DNA of 64,000 nt from an uncultured Clostridia bacterium (GTDB lineage Bacteria > Bacillota > Clostridia > Christensenellales > UBA1242), in NCBI GenBank assembly GCA_934772445.1, contig CAKVMJ010000003.1, forward strand, positions 1 through 64,000, written 5' to 3'. Position 1 is the first letter of the stretch. The number at the start of each line of letters is the position of its first letter. The notes below the pieces were generated by a model. The model made no database searches and was not told the origin of the DNA. It was given only the letters and a program-made list of their open reading frames with translations. Shown in pieces: positions 7,890-16,263 of the stretch. Position numbers and translations under genes: made by a program.

Positions 7890-8885
7890 ATGAAATTTAC
7901 ACAAGAAGAATACTTAAAATTAGATATTTTAGAAAAACAAAAATATATAAAGGAAATAAAAGATACCTTTGAGAAAGAGCTTGCAGATAAGTTAAACCTT
8001 ATAAGAGTGTCTGCACCATTAATTGTAACTAAAGAAAGCGGTTTGCAAGATGATTTAAATGGCGTTGAACGACCAGTTAGTTTTGATGTGGCTAAAGATG
8101 GAAAAACTTTGGAGATTGTTCAATCTTTGGCAAAATGGAAGAGAATGGCATTAGCAAAATATGGTATAGAAAGTGGTGCTGGATTATATACAGATATGCA
8201 AGCAATTAGAAGAGATGATCAAATTAATGAAACTCACTCAATATATGTTGACCAATGGGACTGGGAAAAAATTATCACTAAAGATGATAGAAATTTAGAC
8301 TTTTTAAAGAAAACTGTTCAAAAGATTGTTGATGCAATTTACGATACATATAAAACATTACCAGATAAGCTAACAAGTAAAATCACTATTTCTAAAGATA
8401 TTTATTTTATAACCAGCCAAAAACTTTTAGATATGTATCCAAATTCAAGCGAAAAAGAGAGAGAATATTTAATAACGAAAAAATATAAAACTGTGTTTAT
8501 AATGCAAATAGGAGATAAACTATCTAATGGTATGCCCCACGATTTAAGAGCGCCAGACTATGATGATTGGCAATTAAACGGAGATTTATTCTTTTATCAT
8601 CAAGTTTTAGATATGGCTTTAGAAGTTTCTAGTATGGGAATAAGAGTAGATAAATATAGCCTTATGAAACAACTAGAAAAAGCAGATAAGATGGAACGAC
8701 TAACCTATGCTTATCATAAAGCCATTATTGAAGATAAACTACCCCTAACTATTGGTGGCGGAATTGGTCAAAGCAGACTTTGTATGTTGCTTTTAGGTAG
8801 AGCACATATTGGCGAGGTTCAAGCGAGTTATTGGGATAAAGAAAATATTGAAAAATGCAAAGAATTAGATATTAAATTATTATAA
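7890..8885 (+). CDS. asnA: aspartate--ammonia ligase AsnA
   Basis: AsnA makes asparagine from aspartate, ammonia and ATP (class II aaRS-like fold), in the cytoplasm. At 331 residues it matches the E. coli enzyme (330). Signatures: RVSAPLIVTKESGLQDDLNG (about 39-58), EIVQSLAKWKRMAL (about 75-88), GAGLYTDMQAIRRDD (about 97-111), HSIYVDQWDWEK (about 116-127), DLRAPDYDDWQLNGDLFF (about 218-235), SSMGIRVD (about 248-255) and the ATP-site IGGGIGQSRLCMLLLGRAHIG (about 289-309). Start set by AGGAGAAG six bases upstream. Expression is apparently governed by the Asn-rich leader and hairpins ahead of it. A 13-bp terminator follows. Confidence 0.97.
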   Translation: MKFTQEEYLKLDILEKQKYIKEIKDTFEKELADKLNLIRVSAPLIVTKESGLQDDLNGVERPVSFDVAKDGKTLEIVQSLAKWKRMALAKYGIESGAGLYTDMQAIRRDDQINETHSIYVDQWDWEKIITKDDRNLDFLKKTVQKIVDAIYDTYKTLPDKLTSKITISKDIYFITSQKLLDMYPNSSEKEREYLITKKYKTVFIMQIGDKLSNGMPHDLRAPDYDDWQLNGDLFFYHQVLDMALEVSSMGIRVDKYSLMKQLEKADKMERLTYAYHKAIIEDKLPLTIGGGIGQSRLCMLLLGRAHIGEVQASYWDKENIEKCKELDIKLL

Positions 8886-8887
8886 CA

Positions 8888-8919
8888 AAAAATCTTAAGC
8901 TTAATTGCTTAAGATTTTT
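8888..8919. terminator. bidirectional terminator between asnA and lepB
   Basis: Arms 8888-8900 and 8907-8919 pair over 13 bp (AAAAATCTTAAGC and its complement), loop TTAATT. A and T runs at both ends allow use by both converging genes. Confidence 0.85.
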
Positions 8920-8969
8920 ATTTCTTCAACTTATTATTTTTCATTTATTTTAGATTTAATAAACATCTT

Positions 8970-9698
8970 TTATAAGAATAATGTTTTAAAGAAAAACTCA
9001 ACTTGGCTTATTCCGCCCGAATAAACTTTAACCACTTTCCCCTGAACACATTCGCTTTTAATAACGCCAAAACTTTTGCTATCAAAACTATTGCTTCTAT
9101 TATCACCCAAAACATAAACATAATTATTAGGAACAACCAATGTATCAAGAAGTCCATCATCATCAGTATCTATAAAATGGTCTTTCTGAGCTTTTAATAT
9201 ATAATTAAATGGGTGGTAATCATAATGCTTACCATTTAATTCTATTGGCTTATATTTCCCCGTTGGACTATTAACATCGGCTTGCCTTAAGGGATTAACT
9301 TGGTAATCTGGAATTAATTGTTCGCCATTGATAAATATTTGCCATTCAGAACCAATCAATTTCCAAGATAATTTATCACCTGCCATTCCAACCACTCTTT
9401 TTATTAAATCCTTAGAAGTTGAACCAGTATCTTTAGCAAGTTTGTTGCCATCTATAACCACGATATCACCGTGCTCAAAAGAACCAAATCTCGAAACAAC
9501 AACCAAATCGTTATTATCTCCACTATTTAGCGTTGGATTCATACTATCCCCTATAACTTGGGCTGAGATATAAAAAACATTGAATATTATTAATCTTAAA
9601 ATTATGATTGCGATTATAAAATAAATTAAAAATTCAAGAACATTAACCTTTCTAGGATTTTCCACATATTGAGTTTTAAAAATATTCTTCTTATTCAT
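8970..9698 (-). CDS. lepB: type I signal peptidase
   Basis: Signal peptidase I cleaves Sec and Tat signal peptides outside the membrane using a Ser-Lys dyad. An N-terminal basic segment is followed by one hydrophobic helix (about 24-44), then the catalytic serine in GDSMNPTL (about 53-60) and the lysine in DLIKRVVGMAGDKL (about 94-107). The conserved VYVLGDNRSNSFDSKSFG box (about 194-211) completes the catalytic core. About 242 residues, larger than Bacillus SipS (184), because of an insertion between the lysine and the GDNR box. I chose ATG at 9698: AGG lies eight bases before it, whereas TTG at 9704 is too close. Convergent with asnA. Confidence 0.93.
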   Translation of the reverse strand: MNKKNIFKTQYVENPRKVNVLEFLIYFIIAIIILRLIIFNVFYISAQVIGDSMNPTLNSGDNNDLVVVSRFGSFEHGDIVVIDGNKLAKDTGSTSKDLIKRVVGMAGDKLSWKLIGSEWQIFINGEQLIPDYQVNPLRQADVNSPTGKYKPIELNGKHYDYHPFNYILKAQKDHFIDTDDDGLLDTLVVPNNYVYVLGDNRSNSFDSKSFGVIKSECVQGKVVKVYSGGISQVEFFFKTLFL

Positions 9699-9802
9699 TT
9701 TCAATACCTATTTTAATTTTAGCACAAATTACATATTTTAACAAGTTTATTTTTATTTTAATTACCAACAGCATAAAAATATTACAAATTGCGATTACTA
9801 AA

Positions 9803-9831
9803 TTTACAAAAAACCTAGATTATGCTATAAT
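9803..9831 (+). promoter_or_regulatory. promoter of tRNA-Arg
   Basis: TTTACA (9803-9808), 17-base spacer, perfect TATAAT (9826-9831) with an extended TG element (9823-9824). The start would be about 60 bases before the tRNA. Confidence 0.75.
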
Positions 9832-9897
9832 ATTATTTGTGAGATAAAATATAATCAAATAATGTGAGAAAAAATAACAAATAATTAACCAAAACTT

Positions 9898-9974
9898 GCT
9901 CCACTAGCTCAACTGTATAGAGCATTGGTCTTCGGAACCAAGTGTTGGGGGTTAGAGTCCCTCGTGGAGCACCA
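9898..9974 (+). tRNA. tRNA-Arg (anticodon TCG), CCA encoded
   Basis: Seventy-seven bases fold into a full cloverleaf. The acceptor arm is GCTCCAC/GTGGAGC, followed by discriminator A and an encoded CCA. The D arm is GCTC/GAGC, and the anticodon arm is TTGGT/ACCAA with loop CTTCGGA, giving anticodon TCG, which reads CGA. The T arm is GGGGG/CCCTC with loop TTAGAGT. A20, an arginine identity base, is present. The near-universal G19 and C56 are replaced by T19 and A56, which would keep the tertiary pair as U-A (see finding). No direct repeat of the 3' end is seen nearby, so no attachment site is called. Confidence 0.9.
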
Positions 9975-10048
9975 AAAATGAAAAATTATTAAAGATAAAA
10001 TAAATTTAATAAAAACAACTGAAATTTATAAATTAAAAAGGATTATTT

Positions 10049-10564
10049 ATGGAAAGAAAGAAATTTAATCGTGGTACGATTACAGGCGGAATTATTAGAA
10101 TTGTTATTTCTATAATTGCATTGATAATCGCTAGCACAATATTGAAATCAACTATTAAAAATTGGGACTCTGAAGAGATTGGCGGTGGCATTTTTATGTG
10201 TTTTATCGCATCAGTAATTTTAATTACCAGCCTTGTATTCATTATTAATGGCATTAAAATGATTAACAATGGAAGAAAATCTCTTGAAGTGGCTAGAAAA
10301 GGTCACGAAGATAACGGAAAAATTATTGATTTATATGAAACAGAAGTTACAGAAACCAATAATGGCTGTGTTTCTCACTACACTATTTATACTTTAAAAT
10401 TTGAATACACCGATGATGGTGGAAATCTATGCGAAAGTGAAGAACAAATAAGCGGAAAATTTTATGCAAAAATGCAAAAAAAGAAACTTGTTCCTATTTT
10501 AGTTTATAAAGAGCGTGCTATTTTCGATAGAAAAAGATTTGAAAATGAGAACTTTTCAAAATAG
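10049..10564 (+). CDS. two-span membrane protein with C-terminal DUF3592-like domain
   Basis: A 171-residue protein of unknown function. Two membrane helices (about 14-32 and 46-67) are followed by a beta-rich domain (about 80-160) containing GKIIDLYETEV, YTIYTLKFEYTDDGG and LVPILVYKERAIF. That layout (two helices, then a module with Y-x-F-x-Y-x-D-x-x-G and a C-terminal V-Y-x-x) is typical of DUF3592. Two genes at 40.9-41.9 kb have the same layout and look like distant paralogues. The ribosome binding site is AAGGA. It may be co-transcribed with the tRNA, since no terminator separates them. Confidence 0.65.
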   Translation: MERKKFNRGTITGGIIRIVISIIALIIASTILKSTIKNWDSEEIGGGIFMCFIASVILITSLVFIINGIKMINNGRKSLEVARKGHEDNGKIIDLYETEVTETNNGCVSHYTIYTLKFEYTDDGGNLCESEEQISGKFYAKMQKKKLVPILVYKERAIFDRKRFENENFSK

Positions 10565-10600
10565 TATTAAAACATATTAATTCAAAATTCAATACAAAAT

Positions 10601-10636
10601 AAAAAACAGTTAGAAGAAGAATTTTAACTGTTTTTT
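10601..10636. terminator. bidirectional terminator
   Basis: Arms AAAAAACAGTTA (10601-10612) and TAACTGTTTTTT (10625-10636), 12 bp. It serves the membrane gene at 10049 and the convergent HTH regulator, whose stop codon it touches. Confidence 0.85.
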
Positions 10637-11069
10637 AATACCTACCAATTAAATAATCCATTGATGAATCAAAATAATTTGCAATTATATAAATAATATC
10701 CAATCTAGGAACTTTTCCCGCTTTCCAATGCCTTATAATACTCTCGTTAAATGGCTGATTTTTTGAAAATTTATAATGAGTTAAATTACTATTTTTAAGC
10801 AAATTCAAATATCGAGGTAAAAACTTAGAAATATCATAATTATATGTTTTATATTCATTAGAATTTCTTTTATCATCTAAACCAAATAAATAATCTATAG
10901 AACAATTAAAAAATTTTGCAATTTTCAAAACAACATCTATTGTTGGTATGCTATCTTTTAAATATCTGCTATATTGCATTGCTGAAACGCCACTAACCTT
11001 TTCAAGTTTCCTAAGAGATAAATTAGTTTCAACAATTAAATCTTTTAAATTTTCTCTAAATTGCTCCAT
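10635..11069 (-). CDS. Xre-family regulator with two tandem HTH domains
   Basis: A 144-residue cytoplasmic protein made of two helix-turn-helix units of the phage Cro/CI type. Unit 1 (about 1-65) has LRKLEKVSGVSAMQYSRYLKD and closes with CSIDYLFGL. Unit 2 (about 77-144) has YKFSKNQPFNESIIRHWKAGKVPRLDIIYIIANYFD and closes with SSMDYLIGRY. Both units end in the S-x-D-Y-L-x-G signature that normally caps an Xre domain, so this is an internal duplication. There is no sensor domain. It is divergent from two small ORFs across a 157-base region holding direct repeats of TTGTCGA (minus strand, 11091-11107), a likely operator. AAGGGG lies rather far (about 12 bases) from the ATG. Confidence 0.8.
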   Translation of the reverse strand: MEQFRENLKDLIVETNLSLRKLEKVSGVSAMQYSRYLKDSIPTIDVVLKIAKFFNCSIDYLFGLDDKRNSNEYKTYNYDISKFLPRYLNLLKNSNLTHYKFSKNQPFNESIIRHWKAGKVPRLDIIYIIANYFDSSMDYLIGRY

Positions 11070-11090
11070 ATCAATTCATTTCCCCTTATT

Positions 11091-11204
11091 TCGACAAAAC
11101 TCGACAATATTAGAAGTCTAAAATTATCAAATCTATATTGATTTTATAGGAAATTGAGTTACAATAATTCCGTGTAACAGATGGGGCTAGTATGTCTGTT
11201 ATAC
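11091..11204. promoter_or_regulatory. divergent control region with repeats
   Basis: Three elements are visible. TTGTCGA occurs twice on the minus strand (11097-11091 and 11107-11101), ten bases apart, in front of the HTH gene. TTGATT, 16 bases, TACAAT suggests a plus-strand promoter at about 11138-11165. A ten-base inverted repeat, GTGTAACAGA (11172-11181) with TCTGTTATAC (11195-11204), lies in the 5' untranslated region of the small ORFs and has no T-run. The repeats could be operators of the divergent regulator. Confidence 0.45.
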
Positions 11205-11226
11205 TTTATTAAAAGGAGGTTATTAT

Positions 11227-11370
11227 ATGGATTGTAATTCAATAATTGAAATTCTATCCCAATATTTTAAGATGGAAATATCTAACAAAATAGAGATATT
11301 AAATAATGAAATAATTGTTAATCTTGAGAATGACAAAATAGTGAAAATTAAAGTTACCGAATTAAATTAA
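11227..11370 (+). CDS. 47-residue hypothetical protein
   Basis: MDCNSIIEILSQYF starts a small protein with no recognised family. AGGAGG seven bases before ATG makes translation very likely. The second half, EILNNEIIVNLENDKIVKIKV, looks like a beta hairpin. The downstream ORF ends in a similar pattern (NNILEFNIDKSKFNIII), so the two may be related in fold. The gene lies opposite the tandem-HTH regulator and probably shares its control region. Confidence 0.6.
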   Translation: MDCNSIIEILSQYFKMEISNKIEILNNEIIVNLENDKIVKIKVTELN

Positions 11371-11413
11371 GTATTTACATATAAAAAAATAAATTTCATC
11401 AAAGGAGAAAATA

Positions 11414-11632
11414 ATGAAAATAAAAAATAGTAGAGATTATGTTTTAAATCATCAATATGGATATGGATTAGAAAAAGAAAAAAAAGAGCTTAACAAATTA
11501 AAGTTAAGAACTCTTGAAGATTTAAAAGTTTATTTAGAAGATATTTTAGAAAATGCGTTTAACGCAACCTATAAAAATAATATACTTGAATTTAATATAG
11601 ATAAATCCAAGTTTAACATAATAATAGAATAA
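11414..11632 (+). CDS. 72-residue hypothetical protein
   Basis: A charged small protein, with a Lys/Glu helical part (about 18-50, EKEKKELNKLKLRTLEDLKVYLEDILENAF) and a C-terminal strand pair (NNILEFNIDKSKFNIIIE). The ribosome binding site AAAGGAG is well placed. It is 43 bases after the previous ORF, likely in one operon. Function unknown; the setting (divergent HTH regulator, tRNA nearby) resembles mobile-element cargo. Confidence 0.6.
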   Translation: MKIKNSRDYVLNHQYGYGLEKEKKELNKLKLRTLEDLKVYLEDILENAFNATYKNNILEFNIDKSKFNIIIE

Positions 11633-11689
11633 TTTATAATTACAATTTAAAACCATTAAACTATAAAATTAATTAAAATAATTTTGAAA

Positions 11690-11718
11690 TTGCCATATTA
11701 AAAATTTTATGTTATTAT
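11690..11718 (+). promoter_or_regulatory. promoter of leaderless membrane gene
   Basis: TTGCCA (11690-11695), 17 bases, TATTAT (11713-11718). The predicted start point falls on the ATG at 11725. Confidence 0.6.
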
Positions 11719-11724
11719 ATTAAT

Positions 11725-12157
11725 ATGAAAACAAAAGAAAAAGTTTTAAACATATTAATAGCAATATGTGGAATTATCGCTTTATGGATTGTTGTTAGTC
11801 ATATTTCACATTTCGAATATCCAGATTATTTTTATAAAAGTTAGAACTTTAGATTCAAAAAAATTACCATATTTTATTGGTATTTCTTCATTTTTATTAA
11901 CCTACTATCTAATCGTTAAACTAACTGGCGAATTTGCATACAATATTAGGTGGTTTCCTTATATAATTTTTGATGCAAAATCCTTTGGACAAATGCTCGG
12001 AATTTCAAATTATCCACTATGCGTTATCTTACTAATTATATGTTGTATAATCTTATTTATCCTATATTTTACTTTATATTTATTTCTATTAAAACAAAAA
12101 ATTTCTATTCAAAATTCAGATACAACATCTTTAAAATCTAATAAAAAAGAAGCTTAA
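11725..12157 (+). pseudogene. frameshifted multi-span membrane protein gene
   Basis: Two overlapping reading frames look like one gene. From ATG 11725 a 39-residue frame gives MKTKEKVLNILIAICG...PDYFYKS then stop. The next frame, open from GTG 11768 to 12157, gives IKVRTLDSKKLPYFIG followed by three hydrophobic segments and a Lys/Ser tail. Switching frame by one base in the T5 or A4 run near 11829-11841 would join them into a protein of about 144 residues with four membrane helices. No ribosome binding site precedes either start, but a promoter abuts ATG 11725. Either the gene is decayed, the shift is programmed, or one base is a sequencing error. Function unknown. Confidence 0.5.
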
Positions 12158-12211
12158 TTTAAAGCAATTTTCCTATTAATGGAAATGCCATAAATTAGGC
12201 TTCATTTTTTT
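12142..12211. terminator. long bidirectional terminator
   Basis: Arms GAAGCTTAATTTA (12149-12161) and TAAATTAGGCTTC (12191-12203) pair over 13 bp with one G-U, with a smaller inner stem; T-run at 12205-12211 and A-run at 12143-12148. It separates the membrane gene from the convergent helicase gene. Confidence 0.75.
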
Positions 12212-12212
12212 A

Positions 12213-15200
12213 TTATTTTTTCTTTGATTTTATAGGAAGAAGAGAACGGCTCTTTTCTATTTCCTTAACAATATTCGCTATAACTTTGGATTTATGCAAG
12301 AAATAATCTCTGCTCCAAATCCTCATTATATTCCAACCTCTAGATTTTAGATATGCTGGTCTGAACACATCTCTTTCCAAAACAGATGGAGAAGATTTAT
12401 ATGCAGAATAATCACATTCCAAACCAAGCAAGTATTTATCCGATGGTCTATCATAAATAGCTAAGCCAATTTTATAATTAGTATTACCTAAATTCGTTTC
12501 AACCTTAAATCCAAGACTTTCAAGTTCGTTTTTAATATCCTGTTCAACTGCACTCAAGCTTGTATTTAAAATAGAGACTTCCGAATTTGTACTAATTTGG
12601 TCTAGGATAACTTTTGTTTCGAAACTATCGCCATTTGAAACAGCACGAACATATTTTAAATAGCTTTTAAATATCTTTGGTCCAAGATTTTTAGTACCTT
12701 CAACATTCAATTGCTCGGGCTCAATACTAGTTACAACATATATCTTTTCCTTAGCACGAGTTATTGCCACATTAAGTCTATTTTCGCCACCTTCAGTTGA
12801 TAATGGTCCGAAATTTGCCATAACTTTACCAAATTCATTTTTAGCGTAACCAATGCTAAATATTATTATATCTCTTTCATCACCTTGTACATTTTCAAGG
12901 TTCTTAACAAATAGAGAAATATCCTCGCCATTTTCCTTACGGTTTTGTTCCCTTAAAAGAGCTTCTTTAAATTTAGGATTAATACTTGCCTCACGATCTA
13001 TTGCATCTTCGATTGTTGATTCTTGCTCCGCATTAAATGTGATAATTCCAATAGATTCATTATGTTTTCTGTTTGCAAAAATCTTTTTTAAAACGCCAAC
13101 CACCGCTTGAGCTTCAGCCACATTACATCTATTTATCCATTTACCTTCAACTTTAATTCTCTCAATAGGTTTTGATGATCCCCTATTTTTGCTAGTGTTT
13201 GGAGAAATTTGCAATTTTCCATCATAGAAGCAAAGGTTTGAGAAATTTATAAGTTCCTCATTTTTACTACGATAATGATATGTAAGATTTGCACTATTAT
13301 ATCTTGTCATTGCAAGGTCTAACAAACTCTCAACTTCCAAAGCTGCTTGAGTTGAATAATCTAGTTTATCATCTATATCGCCACCTAAATATCTTTTCAT
13401 AAATGTTGCTGATGGTCTAAGCTGTTTTGAATCACCCGCCACCACAATATTCTTTCCACGATAAATTACTGGCAATGTGTTTTCAATAAATACTTGTGAT
13501 GCTTCATCAAATAATATCAAATCGAATAAGTTTTTAACCAATGGAAGAATATTGCAAACGCCCTCTGGAGATAACAACCAGCAAGGGAAAAGTTTATATA
13601 GATAATCCCCATAAACTTCCATAAATTTCCTAATAGCCCATTGATTCTGAGTTTTATTTATTTGATATAAATAGTTCTTACTTTCTGGGTCTTTTTCAAA
13701 ATGCTTTTGATAATCTTCTATAAATTGATTAACACATATCTTTTTCGAGGTGTTATTTAAGTCTGCTTCAAGAGAAAGTATTCTATTTTTAATATTATCA
13801 TAATCCAAGATATTAGATAATTCTTTCTTATGTTTATCTTCCAATTGAGTTATTTCGTGATAAATCCTAATATTCTTAATTTTGCTTAATGTTTCTAAAT
13901 ACTTACTCTTAGTATCTGTTGTTCTATATGCAAATTTTAAAATAACTTTTTCATTATCTGTAAGTGTGTCAATACTTGCATTTAAATCTCTAAATTCAAC
14001 ATAACTTTCCAACGCTTTCAATAAATATCTTGGATACATCATATTTCCATTCAAGATATTATCTATCATCATACTATATCCATTTGGAGTTAGGATATCT
14101 TCCAAAAATTCATATTCAGTTGTATATTCTTCAATAGCTTCAATAGTTTTAGAAAACTCAGATTTAATATTTCTTTCTAGTTTATTTTTTATGTGTAATG
14201 TGAAAGGAAGAGCTGGTAAGAATAATAGGCTTAATTTAACTTTTTTATAAACTTCTGGATAGTTTGTTTTACCAACAAAATTAACTAATGGTTTTAGATT
14301 ATTGTCTTTAGATTTATTATCCACAAAATATGCCACCAATTGTCTTGAGTTTGGATTTTTAGACATATCAAAAGGTGCAGTACGGTCTGCTAAAATCTTA
14401 TTTAATCTCGATTTTGTTTCATTAACTATATGAAATTCCAAATCACCGCGAATGTTATCTACAAAAGGATTAACTTTTTTAGCTTCAACATATTTATAAT
14501 AAAGTTCGGCTTTATTTTTCTCTTTAATAAGCCTTAAACTCTCATTTAATTCGTTATAGTGTAACGCCATAAGTTTAGAGTTTTTAAGCATATTTTGGTA
14601 GATTACATATTCATAACTCTTCTTACCAATAATTGTGGCGTTAGCATACATCTCACCTAACGACAAACCAAAATCTGTTTGCTCAAATAAAACATTGCTT
14701 ATTTTTTGCAAAGCTTCTTTTTCACGATTTAACTTTTCTTCAATTCTAATATAATCGGATTCAGACTTGCTTATATCCTTTTTCATTGTTTCTTCGTGTA
14801 TAGTTCTAACTCTTTCATAGAAAGCACCTTTTTTCTTCTCGGCATCTGTTAGAAACATAACTTTAGAATTAAGCATTCCCAATCTATTATAAACAACATC
14901 TAAAGCCGCTCTTTTTTGAGATACCACAAGCACTCTTTTATGCTTGGATATGGCATCGGTTATAATATTTACAATTGTTTGAGATTTACCAGTTCCCGGA
15001 GGTCCATAAATAACCATATTACCATTCTTATTTATGCTAGAAATAGCATTTTCTTGAGCATAATCCAAATTTGAAATAGTATATAAATTCTCATCAACTT
15101 TCTTCGCTGGTTTTGATGCTTTTGCATATAAAAGCTCATCAATTGCATCGTTTGTAAGTCTTTTTTTCTCAAGCAATGTGTAATCATTATAAATAGAATT

Positions 15201-16028
15201 TGCTAGAGGATATTTTCCTAAAACGCAACAATGTTTTAATTCAAGCCATTGACCCAATTCCACATTTTTAGTTTTTTCGTAATCAAACAAGCCTTTTCTT
15301 GAACTATATGAAATTTTAATACCAAATTTCTTTAAGTATTCCAAAAGTTCTGGTACGCCTTTAAACCTGCTAGACATTGAACCTTTAAATTCCATATCCA
15401 AATTTTCCAAATCTTTAAGTTTATATCTTTGAGCATACGCTAATATTAAAACCTTATTTAAAAGTATGTTCTCATTTGGTCTAAATTCAATATTAACAGT
15501 GGTTTCATTAACAACATCTATTGTAACTGGAAATAAAACTAAAGGTGCTTTAACTTCAACATCTTTTGACAAATAACCTTGCACAAAAGGATAACCAACA
15601 TATAATTCATATCTGCCAGTTTCTTTTTCAAACTCTTCAATTTCCCTTTTTAAAGCCTTAATTGAGCTAACTTGTGAAATAATTGCTCTTTTAACTTCTT
15701 CTCTTCTTTTTCTCTCAAGTTTTAAAGCCTCTGAAGATTTTTCAACTCCTTCCAAATTTTCTAAATCAGTTTTTTGGCGAGTATATTTCTGTTCTAATCC
15801 AAGATTTTTAGCAATCCTATCGTTATTATCCTTGCTTATAATTGTAAACGCATCTTTATTGCCTTTCCATAAAAAGTCTATAAGGTTAGAAATACCCTCA
15901 TAGTCGCCATCAAATAGTTTTCCTATATCAAAACTATTTTTCTTGCTTATTTTTTTAGAAAAAAGACTTCTATTTTTTCCGCTAATCTCAACTAATCTTT
16001 CTTTATAATATGTATAAATACTCTTCAA
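12213..16028 (-). CDS. SF1 helicase with DUF4011-like N-terminus and C-terminal restriction-endonuclease-like domain
   Basis: A 1,271-residue protein. The N-terminus (about 1-120) has the ISGKNRSLF pattern of DUF4011 proteins. Superfamily 1 (AAA_11/AAA_12) motor motifs follow: Walker A GPPGTGKSQT (about 338-347), DLILFDEASQ Walker B (about 833-842), AGDSKQLRPS (about 855-864), HYRSKNEEL (motif IV-like, about 918), NVQGDERDIIIFSIG (motif V, about 1045) and NRLNVAITRAKEKIYV (motif VI, about 1080). Between Walker A and B is a long helical insertion. The last 100 residues (GLECDYSAYKSSPSVLERDVFRPAYLKSRGW) resemble the DUF559/MTES_1575 Vsr-like PD-(D/E)XK nuclease fold, with E-x-D and a later W-x-R. 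Such helicase-nuclease proteins are often found in defence islands. It stands alone, and the accessory content next to a tRNA fits that idea. Role in defence is inferred, not shown. Confidence 0.85.
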   Translation of the reverse strand: MKSIYTYYKERLVEISGKNRSLFSKKISKKNSFDIGKLFDGDYEGISNLIDFLWKGNKDAFTIISKDNNDRIAKNLGLEQKYTRQKTDLENLEGVEKSSEALKLERKRREEVKRAIISQVSSIKALKREIEEFEKETGRYELYVGYPFVQGYLSKDVEVKAPLVLFPVTIDVVNETTVNIEFRPNENILLNKVLILAYAQRYKLKDLENLDMEFKGSMSSRFKGVPELLEYLKKFGIKISYSSRKGLFDYEKTKNVELGQWLELKHCCVLGKYPLANSIYNDYTLLEKKRLTNDAIDELLYAKASKPAKKVDENLYTISNLDYAQENAISSINKNGNMVIYGPPGTGKSQTIVNIITDAISKHKRVLVVSQKRAALDVVYNRLGMLNSKVMFLTDAEKKKGAFYERVRTIHEETMKKDISKSESDYIRIEEKLNREKEALQKISNVLFEQTDFGLSLGEMYANATIIGKKSYEYVIYQNMLKNSKLMALHYNELNESLRLIKEKNKAELYYKYVEAKKVNPFVDNIRGDLEFHIVNETKSRLNKILADRTAPFDMSKNPNSRQLVAYFVDNKSKDNNLKPLVNFVGKTNYPEVYKKVKLSLLFLPALPFTLHIKNKLERNIKSEFSKTIEAIEEYTTEYEFLEDILTPNGYSMMIDNILNGNMMYPRYLLKALESYVEFRDLNASIDTLTDNEKVILKFAYRTTDTKSKYLETLSKIKNIRIYHEITQLEDKHKKELSNILDYDNIKNRILSLEADLNNTSKKICVNQFIEDYQKHFEKDPESKNYLYQINKTQNQWAIRKFMEVYGDYLYKLFPCWLLSPEGVCNILPLVKNLFDLILFDEASQVFIENTLPVIYRGKNIVVAGDSKQLRPSATFMKRYLGGDIDDKLDYSTQAALEVESLLDLAMTRYNSANLTYHYRSKNEELINFSNLCFYDGKLQISPNTSKNRGSSKPIERIKVEGKWINRCNVAEAQAVVGVLKKIFANRKHNESIGIITFNAEQESTIEDAIDREASINPKFKEALLREQNRKENGEDISLFVKNLENVQGDERDIIIFSIGYAKNEFGKVMANFGPLSTEGGENRLNVAITRAKEKIYVVTSIEPEQLNVEGTKNLGPKIFKSYLKYVRAVSNGDSFETKVILDQISTNSEVSILNTSLSAVEQDIKNELESLGFKVETNLGNTNYKIGLAIYDRPSDKYLLGLECDYSAYKSSPSVLERDVFRPAYLKSRGWNIMRIWSRDYFLHKSKVIANIVKEIEKSRSLLPIKSKKK

Positions 16029-16207
16029 AATTTTCTCCTTGCGAATTATAGATAAATTAAATACATTTAATTTAAACTAAATTGTCTTGTAAAAATAATT
16101 ATATCAAAAAGAAAAAAAATATCAATATTTTTTATTGAATTTAATGTAATATATTTTATATGTTATAAAAATCAATCATTGATTTACTAAATTTTAAATA
16201 ACAAAGA

Positions 16208-16236
16208 AAGTGTAACCTAAAAGCAGCTTAAGTTAC
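16208..16236 (-). terminator. probable terminator after SIMPL gene
   Basis: GTGTAAC (16208-16214) pairs with GTTACAC (16230-16236), with extra inner pairs. The U-run on the minus strand is interrupted, so this is a weaker call. Confidence 0.45.
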
Positions 16237-16263
16237 ACCCTATTTCAAATCTTTATATTCTTA

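Noticed and set aside
9944..9974. tRNA 3' end as an integration attachment site
   Set aside because: No direct repeat of the tRNA end was found before 16.3 kb and no integrase is present, so an element boundary cannot be drawn.
11768..12157. GTG-started 129-residue ORF as an independent gene
   Set aside because: No ribosome binding site before GTG, and the preceding frame with a promoter joins it naturally after a one-base shift; treated as one broken gene.
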